Source: Solitalea canadensis DSM 3403
GTDB taxonomy: Bacteria > Bacteroidota > Bacteroidia > Sphingobacteriales > Sphingobacteriaceae
Direction of reading: 5' to 3'
Assembly: GCF_000242635.2 (NCBI RefSeq)
Contig: NC_017770.1
Coordinates: 4,476,669-4,540,668, forward strand
DNA length: 64,000 nt
The notes below the pieces were generated by a model that worked only from the letters and a program-made list of their open reading frames with translations, did no database searches and was not told the origin of the DNA. Positions 1 to 7,586 of the stretch are shown here, piece by piece. The translations under genes and the position numbers were made by a program. The first letter of the stretch is position 1. Each line of letters starts with the position of its first letter.

Positions 1-174
1 CCGGGGTTTATCTTCATTATCCAGAAATACAAAAAGATTCAGAACATCATTTTCTTGTATTCCAGCAGGTACATCTATATAAGGTAACAAAGCTTCATCT
101 TTTCCGTCACTGAAATAAAGTCCGTTGCCGGATTTTTTTATAAACTTAAGCTCATTATATTTTCCTATTTCCAT
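1..174 (-). CDS. S1-type RNA-binding protein (CvfB-like), N-terminal fragment
   Basis: An open frame of 58 codons begins with ATG at 174 and runs off the left window edge. The translation starts MEIGKYNELKFIKKSGNGLY and continues through an LLPYIDVP segment and a VFLDNEDKPR segment. This layout (short beta-strands, glycine after the first strand pair, 'LP..VP.G...D.L.VF.Y.D') is that of the first S1-like domain of CvfB/YitL-type RNA-binding proteins. Only this first domain is visible, so the call rests on pattern resemblance. In the family the rest would be two more S1-like domains and a winged helix. Confidence 0.65.
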   Translation of the reverse strand, partial: MEIGKYNELKFIKKSGNGLYFSDGKDEALLPYIDVPAGIQENDVLNLFVFLDNEDKPR

Positions 175-409
175 CTTATTAAAGGTTATTGAGCCAATAG
201 GTTTTGGCCCATTTTACAAAGATAGTACTAAGTGTATAGCATTTTGCTTTACATGCATCATAAGGGAGTAGATTTGACACTCAAGAAGAAATATCTGTAA
301 GGGCTTCATTATTGGAGGGCTCACCTTCAGAGAGCATAAAGCTTTAGAAGCATTTTGTAGGTAATAAGATTTAGCCTTTTCCCTAAACCGTAGGTAGTAA
401 CCAGGGGTT

Positions 410-787
410 TTATTCATCTGTTCCTTCGGCAACACGAATATAATAGCCATTAATGTCAATAAAAGCGAATTCCTTTAATTCATAAGGATAGGATTTTAAT
501 TCACTAACGATTTCCAGTTTTCGGTTTTTAAACTCTTCAAAAATTTCTTCAATGTTATCTACAAACCATAATAGGTTAAATCGTTTTGTGCTATTATTGA
601 TAAGAGTAACGTAATCAGGATCTTCTCCGAACAACAACCTCAACTCATTTCTTCTTATCCCACCATCGGAATTTCCCCAGGTCCATTCATCATAAAAACC
701 TAAAACATCGCGATAGTATTCAATCGTTTGCTGTAGATTTTTAACTGGAAGATGGGCACCTGATCTGATGAATTTTGGTGTTTTCAT
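410..787 (-). CDS. VOC / glyoxalase-bleomycin-resistance superfamily protein
   Basis: This 125-residue protein is the length of a single-domain vicinal-oxygen-chelate protein. The N-terminus (SGAHLPVKNLQQTIEYYRDVLGF) has the typical first beta strand followed by the 'D...A..FY...LGF' helix. A second beta-alpha-beta module follows with WFVDNIEEIFEEFK, and it ends with the usual DINGYYIRVAE strand. The family includes metal-dependent glyoxalases, dioxygenases and antibiotic-binding proteins. The substrate cannot be deduced, and metal ligands are not obvious because VOC positions vary. It stands alone, with about 60 bp separating it from the carbonic anhydrase gene stop on the same strand. Confidence 0.8.
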   Translation of the reverse strand: MKTPKFIRSGAHLPVKNLQQTIEYYRDVLGFYDEWTWGNSDGGIRRNELRLLFGEDPDYVTLINNSTKRFNLLWFVDNIEEIFEEFKNRKLEIVSELKSYPYELKEFAFIDINGYYIRVAEGTDE

Positions 788-850
788 TGTTCATGAACCT
801 AATAGATTAGTGGTGAGTTGCTAACTTATATCCGTCAAATTGTTTGTTTT

Positions 851-1618
851 CTATAGAAAAATAACCTCTCCCGTATTAAGGTCATAATAAGCCCCAATAA
901 TTTTGATTTCACCTTTATCGGCCATTGCTTTTAGGATTGGACTTTTCCTTTTAATATTCTCTATAGTAGTAAGCACATTGTTTTTTGCGACATACTCAAC
1001 GTACTCTGCGTCCTTTGAAGTTTTGTCGCCTTTAAAATCCGTTGACCTATTAACAGCTGGCGTTATTTTAGTAAGCATTGCAGTTATGTTCCCCAATTTT
1101 ACCTGATCAATTGCAGCTTTAATTGCACCACATGATTCGTGTCCTAACACAAGAATAAGCTTGGCTCCTGATATTTTACAGCCAAATTCCATACTGCCCA
1201 AAATATCTTCATTTACAAAATTTCCGGCTACCCTTGCCACAAAAAGATCACCAATTCCTTTGTCAAATACATCCTCAACAGGTATTCTACTATCCAAGCA
1301 CGAAAGTATTACTGCTTTCGGATATTGCCCAACAACTGCTTCCCGTACCATTGCCGAATGATCTCTGGCAGTTAGGTCATTATTCATAAACCGTTTGTTT
1401 CCATCCGCAAGGATTTTTATCACCATATCTGGAGTCAACGCTTTTTGTTCTTCTGCTGTCAAAACCTTTTCTCTCAAAGGTTTTAGTACTGCTGACGTAT
1501 CAATTGATTCATTTTCATCAGAAGTACTCTTATCCTTGTTTTCAGTAGAATGGCGACAAGAATAAATTGCAGAAATAATTAATAATGACGTAATTAATGC
1601 TGCTGCTGAGTTTTTCAT
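851..1618 (-). CDS. Beta-class carbonic anhydrase with lipoprotein signal peptide
   Basis: It interconverts CO2 and bicarbonate. The zinc site is complete: C107-x-D109-x-R111 (CLDSR) and H160-x2-C163 (HESC), which is the beta-class signature. Unlike most beta-carbonic anhydrases it starts with a lipoprotein signal peptide (hydrophobic stretch to residue 20, lipobox IYSC with C21) and a polar linker of about 40 residues before the enzyme domain. The mature enzyme should therefore be lipid-anchored in the cell envelope rather than cytosolic. The 255-residue length fits signal + linker + domain. The start ATG at 1618 is the only one that keeps the signal peptide intact. Confidence 0.93.
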   Translation of the reverse strand: MKNSAAALITSLLIISAIYSCRHSTENKDKSTSDENESIDTSAVLKPLREKVLTAEEQKALTPDMVIKILADGNKRFMNNDLTARDHSAMVREAVVGQYPKAVILSCLDSRIPVEDVFDKGIGDLFVARVAGNFVNEDILGSMEFGCKISGAKLILVLGHESCGAIKAAIDQVKLGNITAMLTKITPAVNRSTDFKGDKTSKDAEYVEYVAKNNVLTTIENIKRKSPILKAMADKGEIKIIGAYYDLNTGEVIFL

Positions 1619-1889
1619 TGCTTTCGTATGATTTAGATAAAAAGACGAGAAAAATTAGTTGAATTAAATCGATGGGGATGTTACTGAACTTCGCTATCTA
1701 TTTATAAAAATTACGCAATAACTTCCATATTTCATAAAAGGATAATTCGCTTTTTAAAGTAGGATTGGTAGAAGGTAAAGTAGATAAAGTGTTATTTTTA
1801 AAAAAGAAATCTTATTACTATTTAAAAAATAGGGTACTTGGACTTAAAACTTACTCCGGCACCCCATTTTGATATCTTATAATGTTCTG

Positions 1890-2669
1890 CTATTTCGGCA
1901 AACTGTAAGTAACCTTTCCATGCTCATCTAAAAAGTTCAGTTTAGCTGTACCGTTAGAATCAACCAGCATCTGGAGCCGAGGCTTACCCATCCGGTCTGC
2001 AAGTGTTACCATGGCAGTTTTGTTAACATCCTTGCCAACAAAAACACGTTGTGCAACAGCCTTCACACCTGGTGTAGGCTCCATTAGTTTCTTCAGCAAA
2101 GAATCTTTTTTTGGGCTATCTGGCATTTTTTGCGCTTTTTTATATTCAGCACGAAAATCCCAGAACAGTGGTGAGGTTTGCCAATCATCAACATTTAAAC
2201 CAGTTTTTTGAGCGCCATTCTCATCGGAATAAGTGAGATATAATACCTGGTTTTGATTATACTGATCAAAAGAAAGGTGTCCGGTAGCATGATATTTTCC
2301 GGTACTGTCTTTACCTCCCATGAAAACCAATCCTCCGTTTTCTGTACCTTCATCGTTATAAAAAACCAATCCTGGTCTGTTGGCACCTGGAATTGGAGGT
2401 GTTAAAGGTTTTCCATAAGCAAGTACTTCCGGAGAACGCTCTTTGTTAGCAATTACCATCCGTAGTTGGCCATTGCTTTCGACGATGTTAATGCGTTCAG
2501 CGGAAATTTCTTTGAAACGAGTTATGCCAGAATCAGTAAAAGCGAGGAAAAATACCGCTACGAAAACTAAGGTCAGGCTACCAGCATACCATTTCAATCG
2601 CACTAAATCTTTCTGCATTTTAGCCAGTTGTTTTTCCAACGAAATTTGATTTTGAGATGGGTTATTCAT
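1890..2669 (-). CDS. Single-pass membrane protein of unknown function
   Basis: I do not recognise a named family. From the ATG at 2669 the protein has 259 residues. It opens with a short N-terminal coiled-coil-like stretch (ISLEKQLAKMQKDLVRLKWY), then one transmembrane helix (about residues 28-46, SLTLVFVAVFFLAF), then a beta-rich outer part with repeated motifs of the type 'ERINIVESNGQLRMVI', 'GLVFYNDEGTENGGLVFMG' and 'LADRMGKPRLQMLVDSNG'. These repeats suggest a beta-structured extracytoplasmic domain. The frame is open upstream to 2729, but those extra residues precede a normal cytosolic N-terminus, so I favour 2669. No Shine-Dalgarno helps to decide. Confidence 0.75.
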   Translation of the reverse strand: MNNPSQNQISLEKQLAKMQKDLVRLKWYAGSLTLVFVAVFFLAFTDSGITRFKEISAERINIVESNGQLRMVIANKERSPEVLAYGKPLTPPIPGANRPGLVFYNDEGTENGGLVFMGGKDSTGKYHATGHLSFDQYNQNQVLYLTYSDENGAQKTGLNVDDWQTSPLFWDFRAEYKKAQKMPDSPKKDSLLKKLMEPTPGVKAVAQRVFVGKDVNKTAMVTLADRMGKPRLQMLVDSNGTAKLNFLDEHGKVTYSLPK

Positions 2670-2920
2670 TTGTCGACAATTATATAGTGTTAGTTTTAGT
2701 TTATGATTTGTATTATATAGTAAGGACAATGCCTATTCGTTATTTACTATATAATATTGGTTAAAATTAACTATAAGACCTGGGATAAATAAAAGACGAA
2801 GAGTTTATTTGACTTTACTATAACTTATACTGGGCTTGCTCTATTACATGATCAGTTCAAGTGATAAAAATGCCCTTCCAATTCGTGAGCATTAGCTACT
2901 GAAAATGGAATTAAAATGTA

Positions 2921-2959
2921 AAAAAATAAGTCTCCCGGATACCAGAAGACTTATTTTTT
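2921..2959 (-). terminator. Rho-independent terminator of the DUF4242 lipoprotein gene
   Basis: AAAAAATAAGTCT and AGACTTATTTTTT form a 13-bp stem around a 13-nt loop. It sits 20 bp beyond the stop of the gene that ends at 2980, and the A/T arms give a U-tract on either strand. Confidence 0.75.
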
Positions 2960-2979
2960 AAAAGGAGAAGATCAACTCA

Positions 2980-3627
2980 TCATTCACCTTGTTTCACTTT
3001 AATAATATAAGCCGGCAATAAACCATGTGCTGCTTTATGTGTTTTTAATATAGCGGTTGAATCAGCAGCTTCGGATAAACAGAATACAACACCGTTTTTT
3101 TCGTCGACCCAATAATTAATAAAGTTTACGCCGTATTTGCTTTCCACGGCCAAATCTTTAGCATGCGCTTCGGCTACATCTTTTGCGGTTACTTTGCCAG
3201 GACCCAGTTCATGAACATCAATGAACAACTGTTTTTTACCAAGCATTGCGGATGCTTGCCCTTCAGTTACTTCGTAAATCGCGGAAGGCAGCAGACCGTG
3301 TGCTTCTTTATGGGTTTTCGTTATCGATTCTTCATCATTGGCTTTAGAGAGGCAATACACCTTGCCTTGTTGTTCATCGACCCAAAACTTAATAAAGTTA
3401 ACATCGTATTTGCCCTGGGTGGCGAGGTCTTTTTTATGTGCACCTTCTACATCGGCTAATGAAACCTTGCCGGGCTCAAGGTTATGTACATCAATATAAT
3501 AATGTGTTTTGACAGAATCGGAAACAGTCGCAGGTTCTTTGGCGGTGTTTAAATTTTTACCATTAGTGCTGCAGGCAGCAATAAAAAACAATCCAATAAC
3601 TTGGAGAAGCGAAATGAAAGATTTCAT
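2980..3627 (-). CDS. Lipoprotein with two DUF4242 (SCO4226-like, nickel-binding) domains
   Basis: The signal peptide ends in a lipobox (FFIAACS, Cys at residue 19), so this is a 215-residue envelope lipoprotein. The rest is two near-identical copies of one domain of about 75 residues. Each reads 'YIDVH.LEPGKV...DV..AH.KDLA...KY.VNFI..WVDE..G.V.CLS.A.D...I.KTHK.AHGLLP'. This is the DUF4242 pattern, whose best-studied member is the nickel-binding SCO4226 of Streptomyces. The His residues in 'AH.KDL' and 'THK.AHG' are plausible metal ligands. The next gene upstream on the same strand encodes a regulator with the same domain, so the two probably work together. Confidence 0.85.
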   Translation of the reverse strand: MKSFISLLQVIGLFFIAACSTNGKNLNTAKEPATVSDSVKTHYYIDVHNLEPGKVSLADVEGAHKKDLATQGKYDVNFIKFWVDEQQGKVYCLSKANDEESITKTHKEAHGLLPSAIYEVTEGQASAMLGKKQLFIDVHELGPGKVTAKDVAEAHAKDLAVESKYGVNFINYWVDEKNGVVFCLSEAADSTAILKTHKAAHGLLPAYIIKVKQGE

Positions 3628-3968
3628 GGGTTTAAATTTTAAGATGAATTGATGTGAATAAATGACTTTATTCGTTCCTTGTTAATTTGTTTTAAGTTCA
3701 AACTTTTGATTAACTGATATAAAATTAAGAGGAACTATGGTGGCGGGCTTTCATATTTCATTCAAATGCTAGCAATTTTGGATCATGCCTCATCCCAGCC
3801 TTCACTCTGTAAATCAAGTCATTACCAGTTACTTTTTCGTCAAGAAGAAGGAATACTATTAAAGCGACAGTTCTGTTAATAGATAACTCTGCCACATCAT
3901 ATGGCTGATTATGGATTACATCTAAAATCTGCGCATGAAATTTTCGAGAATGCTAGTTATCTGAGGTG
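3628..3968. other. Gene-free interval, nothing recognised
   Basis: AT-rich spacer between the DUF4242 lipoprotein and the DUF4242 regulator. I see no open frame, RNA gene or convincing hairpin. Its position upstream of the lipoprotein gene means it should hold that gene's promoter. Confidence 0.5.
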
Positions 3969-5039
3969 TTACCGCTGTGCTTGAGTAGGCAATATCCCAA
4001 AACGGTTTTGGAAACTCTTTGTAAAATAAGATGGACTGCTAAACCCCACTTCGAAGGCAATTTCGGCTATGTTGCCTGTTTTCTTCTTAATCAATTTTAG
4101 GGCTTTTTTTAATCGTTGTTCCTGGATAAAATAGTTGGGAGAATGGCCTGTTAACGATGTTGTTTTTCGGTAGAGTTGAGCTTTACTCATGCCGATGCTT
4201 TTGCTTAGACTCTCAACACTAAATGTTGAATTGCTTTCCATTGATTCAACAGCTTCAACCAATGCATTTACAAATTTTTCATCAACCGGAGTAATAATTC
4301 TTAATACGCTGTTTTCGTTGTCCGGTGTAATAAGGGTACCTTTAGTTAATTCCTTGACTTCTGTTGAAGCAATAATTTGATTACTTTGCGCTATATCACA
4401 TAACTTGTTTGCAAGTTTAATACTGTTGCCAAAAAATTCACTCCCATCGCTTACCGGTCCACCAGCACTAATACCAATACGCACTTCTACACCCTCTTTA
4501 TTTAAAATCTCGGATTCAGCAAGGATAGCTTTCGCGCACTCAATTGCTTGTGAACTGAAATTAAAAACACACATTATCCTATCCCCTCCATGGTTAGCCT
4601 CTCTGCCTTCAAATTTTTTAAAAGTGCTTTTAATTTGATCATAGAGGTTTTGGTCATTAGCTGGCGCGATTACATCAACCATCAAAATGACTCTAAAGCC
4701 TGTATCCAATGTCCCATCTGGGTTTTCAACTAAATCAAATTCATTTTTATTGCTTTCATTACCCATATACGCGTTGTAATCGCCGCCTTGCAGTTCAATT
4801 ATATTACACGCCATATTACCGTGAGCTTCCTCATGTACAGCCATACATGATTCCTTATCAGGACCTTCCATCAAACAAAAGAACATTCCTGCTTCACTAT
4901 TAATCCAATATTGTATAAATCGCACCCCATACTTAGCTTGTATTTTCACATCGGCCATATGACAGCGTTTTATCTCTTCAATGCTAAGTATTCCTTCATC
5001 GCCCTCGGAAGCTTTATGCAAATCCATAAAAAGTGGCAT
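3969..5039 (-). CDS. DUF4242 / cyclase-like / AraC three-domain regulator
   Basis: The 356-residue protein is an unusual fusion. Residues 1-90 are one DUF4242 domain (FMDLHKASEG..., ADVKIQAKYGVRFIQYWINSEAGMFFCLMEGPDK, VHEEAHGN). Residues about 110-250 look like a class III nucleotidyl cyclase fold (VILMVDVIAP, HGGDRIMCVFNFSSQAIECAKAI, VRIGISAGGPVSDGSEFFG, KLANKLCDIAQSNQIIAS). Residues about 265-356 are an AraC-type DNA-binding domain (LSKSIGMSKAQLYRK; AEIAFEVGFSSPSYFTKSFQNRFGILP). The cyclase part lacks the usual GFT after the first metal Asp, so activity is doubtful and a sensory or dimer role is as likely. The probable target is the neighbouring DUF4242 lipoprotein gene. Confidence 0.85.
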   Translation of the reverse strand: MPLFMDLHKASEGDEGILSIEEIKRCHMADVKIQAKYGVRFIQYWINSEAGMFFCLMEGPDKESCMAVHEEAHGNMACNIIELQGGDYNAYMGNESNKNEFDLVENPDGTLDTGFRVILMVDVIAPANDQNLYDQIKSTFKKFEGREANHGGDRIMCVFNFSSQAIECAKAILAESEILNKEGVEVRIGISAGGPVSDGSEFFGNSIKLANKLCDIAQSNQIIASTEVKELTKGTLITPDNENSVLRIITPVDEKFVNALVEAVESMESNSTFSVESLSKSIGMSKAQLYRKTTSLTGHSPNYFIQEQRLKKALKLIKKKTGNIAEIAFEVGFSSPSYFTKSFQNRFGILPTQAQR

Positions 5040-5516
5040 AATAGGTATTGTTTTGATTATTACTAATTTAATGAAAATCAGCAGTTTAATTTTATTTAAC
5101 GGGTTTTACATTATTAAGTTTTATTAGAAGACTAGTTTTCATACAACTGCTCAATTCCTTTCAACAAATACGCGTTCCAAAACAGCATATTTAAAAACTA
5201 CAAAAACGGGGAATGTCTATGACAATTTATCTAAAGCCAAAATCCAACCTGATTCCAATTGGCAACTTTAACTTTACACTTCGCAAAAGATCAACTAATT
5301 GTCCATGAACCGTAATTCTTGCATACAGCGATGCATAGCCATTGTTTGATTTATACTTTTTAAGGAGAAAGTAATGCTAGATGAATTGTAGTTTTCATAT
5401 GATTTTGAGCTATTAAGAAACATAACCAAAGCATTGATTAATTTATTACAAAAAAGGGTGTGAATGAGGGCATTATTAACTTGATAATATTTGATTTCGA
5501 GGCATCAAAAAATAAC
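5040..5516. other. Gene-free interval, nothing recognised
   Basis: About 480 bp of AT-rich sequence upstream of the AraC fusion gene and downstream of the tRNA-Pro terminator. I see no coding frame or structured element in it beyond the presumed promoter of the regulator gene. Confidence 0.5.
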
Positions 5517-5550
5517 AAAACCCTCTAAGCATTATCACTTAGAGGGTTTT
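5517..5550 (-). terminator. Terminator downstream of tRNA-Pro
   Basis: CCCTCTAAG (5521-5529) and CTTAGAGGG (5538-5546) form a 9-bp stem with an 8-nt loop. On the minus strand it is followed by TTTTGTTATTTTTT. It lies 24 bp past the 3' end of the tRNA. Confidence 0.85.
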
Positions 5551-5573
5551 GGGTGCATTTTGGACACATATTG

Positions 5574-5647
5574 TCGGGATGGCCGGATTTGAACCGACGG
5601 CCTCCAGCACCCCATGCTGGCGCGATACCGGGCTACGCTACATCCCG
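5574..5647 (-). tRNA. tRNA-Pro (anticodon GGG)
   Basis: The reverse complement folds as a full cloverleaf. The 7-bp acceptor is CGGGATG/CATCCCG with discriminator A. The anticodon stem CCAGC/GCTGG encloses the loop ATGGGGT, giving anticodon GGG. The T arm is GCCGTCGGTTCAAATCCGGC-like with TTCAAAT in the loop. The initial C is typical of tRNA-Pro. CCA is not encoded. A terminator follows directly. Confidence 0.95.
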
Positions 5648-5805
5648 AAGATGTTGATAAGTATAACCTTTTATTGGTCTTCTAAAATTAAAAAGTTTAA
5701 TAGTTAATTCTTAAAGAACTTTATAAAACTAAAGGCTAATTGTTGCTTATTAACATCAGAAGTCTTCATTGCTATAATAACAATAAAGACTTCAATCTCA
5801 TGATA

Positions 5806-7218
5806 TTAATTTAATGGAAGTGCATAGAAACAAACTCCTTCAAATGCCCATCCAGTATATCCACTAGTAGCGTTTCTGTTTGTTGAATAGTAATGGGAAG
5901 TATTAGCACTATTATAAAACTGATAAACAGGAACTGTTCCAGATACTTGAGTATTATACGCATAAAATGGAATGCCCTCAGCAACCCAATCGGCAAGAGT
6001 TATTTTAGTTGTTGTGTATGCATGATCACCCGTTTTATTATTAACATATGAATAAATCGGCTGTGCGACTGAAGGATTATAGGAATAAGTTTTAAAGGCC
6101 GCATTGTTATTAATCCAGCCTTGATAAATTTGAGGAAGGTTAATATTTGTGCTTAATGCATAATCCTTTCGGGCAGAATTTTCAAAAATATATACAACAT
6201 CAGTTGTTAATGAAACTTGATGAGCTTTAAAATATTGGGTAATATAGCTCTGAACCTGACTTTTCTTTATCGGATCTGTAATCAATTCATATAATGGAAT
6301 TACATTATTTATAGTAATAAGCTTAAGGTTCGAATCTGTAATTCCCGAGCTCCATCCAGAAATATTTATTGTTTCACTTGGTTGCCCATCAGAATTAATT
6401 GTTATTCCTTTAATTGTTTTTTCAAATGCACCCCCTATTGTTCTTGCTATTACTGTTTGGTTATAATTGCTTTTTGCTAAGGACGATGAACCCTCAAATG
6501 TATTATACCCACTCACACCAAATATCTTAGTAAATGCAACTTCTGTTCCTGATGAAGCAGCAAGAGATCTGGTACTACTGCTGGTTTCTGCTTGATAAAT
6601 TATTTCTATTTTACCTCCCAGATTAATATCAAGCAAAATATGCGTTCCATATATTCGTACTATTTCGGAAGGTGTTAAACTTTTTACATCAGATATAAAT
6701 TGTGTTTTTAAGTATTCCTTTAAAAGGTTAACATTTCCCATCATATAAAGTCTTCTTTTAGAAATATATTGGGTATACGAACCATATACATATTTTGAAG
6801 ACCATTTATTCTCATTGGAAAAATTATTGTCAATAGCTCCTTTATATAAATTTTCTGTTCCTTCATTTAGCGTTTTCCTGTTTGTAATTTTTCTTAAGAA
6901 ATCTTCAGATGTTTCACCTGTTTCATTTATAGCGAATGAGGATTGTGTAGTTGCTAATTCAACAGTGGTAGGATGGTCGATTTTTAATTTTTCTATATCA
7001 ACAATAGCTGATTTTGCATAACTAGAATTTGGAAAATCTCCTGTAAGATCATATCCGTACCCAAGTAAATCCCATTTACCATCTCCAGCTGAATGAACAG
7101 TTTTATCATCCGATCTACCTGTTTTCATTTCATCTTCAGAATTCGGAGAGATAATCTCTTGTTTACAAGAAGCCATTAAAATGGATACGCTAAAAAATAA
7201 AAGAAGTGCTTTTTTCAT
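5806..7218 (-). CDS. MACPF (perforin-like) lipoprotein with C-terminal DUF5648-type repeats
   Basis: The protein is 470 residues with a lipoprotein signal (ILMASC, Cys18). It carries the MACPF signature Y190-G-T-H-x6-G-G (YGTHILLDINLGG), preceded by an 'F...SDV..LTPSEIVRIYG' helix and followed by the beta-strand and TMH-like segments expected of a pore-forming fold. The C-terminal 85 residues contain repeats of the style 'PVYQFYNSANTSHYYSTN...GYTGWAFEGVCFYA', matching the DUF5648 tandem module. In Bacteroides the BSAP proteins are secreted MACPF lipoproteins that kill related strains by binding surface molecules. This one fits that pattern by fold and anchoring, but target and activity are inferred. 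It is monocistronic. Confidence 0.88.
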   Translation of the reverse strand: MKKALLLFFSVSILMASCKQEIISPNSEDEMKTGRSDDKTVHSAGDGKWDLLGYGYDLTGDFPNSSYAKSAIVDIEKLKIDHPTTVELATTQSSFAINETGETSEDFLRKITNRKTLNEGTENLYKGAIDNNFSNENKWSSKYVYGSYTQYISKRRLYMMGNVNLLKEYLKTQFISDVKSLTPSEIVRIYGTHILLDINLGGKIEIIYQAETSSSTRSLAASSGTEVAFTKIFGVSGYNTFEGSSSLAKSNYNQTVIARTIGGAFEKTIKGITINSDGQPSETINISGWSSGITDSNLKLITINNVIPLYELITDPIKKSQVQSYITQYFKAHQVSLTTDVVYIFENSARKDYALSTNINLPQIYQGWINNNAAFKTYSYNPSVAQPIYSYVNNKTGDHAYTTTKITLADWVAEGIPFYAYNTQVSGTVPVYQFYNSANTSHYYSTNRNATSGYTGWAFEGVCFYALPLN

Positions 7219-7586
7219 GGAAATATGTTTAACGATTTTTTCGCAACTAACGATACTATCGAATTCTTTATGTTAAAAGGGCTAATCCTATAAAAAATGA
7301 GTCGTATTGGATAGTTTACTATTATACTTTTTCAAAAGGTTAAAGTTGCAGCCAAAATTAACACCTTTTAACCTATTCAAAATAATTAGGTGTAATTTTA
7401 TTGATGCTGAACTACTAAATAATTCCTCCCAATAAAATCTTTTAAATTTTTGATCACACTCCAAAACAAATTCAGTTTCAGAAAAAATAATAGTTAAATT
7501 TGCTATAAGGCATAGTATGTTCTGCTTGAAAGAAAAACGAGACAGAATATAAAGCCCCGATTGCCGTTAACAGATAACCATTATTA
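7219..7586. other. Divergent intergenic region (MACPF / DUF4175 promoters)
   Basis: This 368-bp AT-rich stretch separates two divergent genes and should contain both promoters. A TTTG at 7498-7501 followed by a TATG..TG-like box is a weak Bacteroidota-type candidate for the plus-strand gene. Nothing else is recognisable. Confidence 0.4.

Noticed and set aside
214-459. Minus-strand open frame overlapping the VOC gene
   Set aside because: No protein-like pattern, and it overlaps the well-supported 410-787 gene in another frame.
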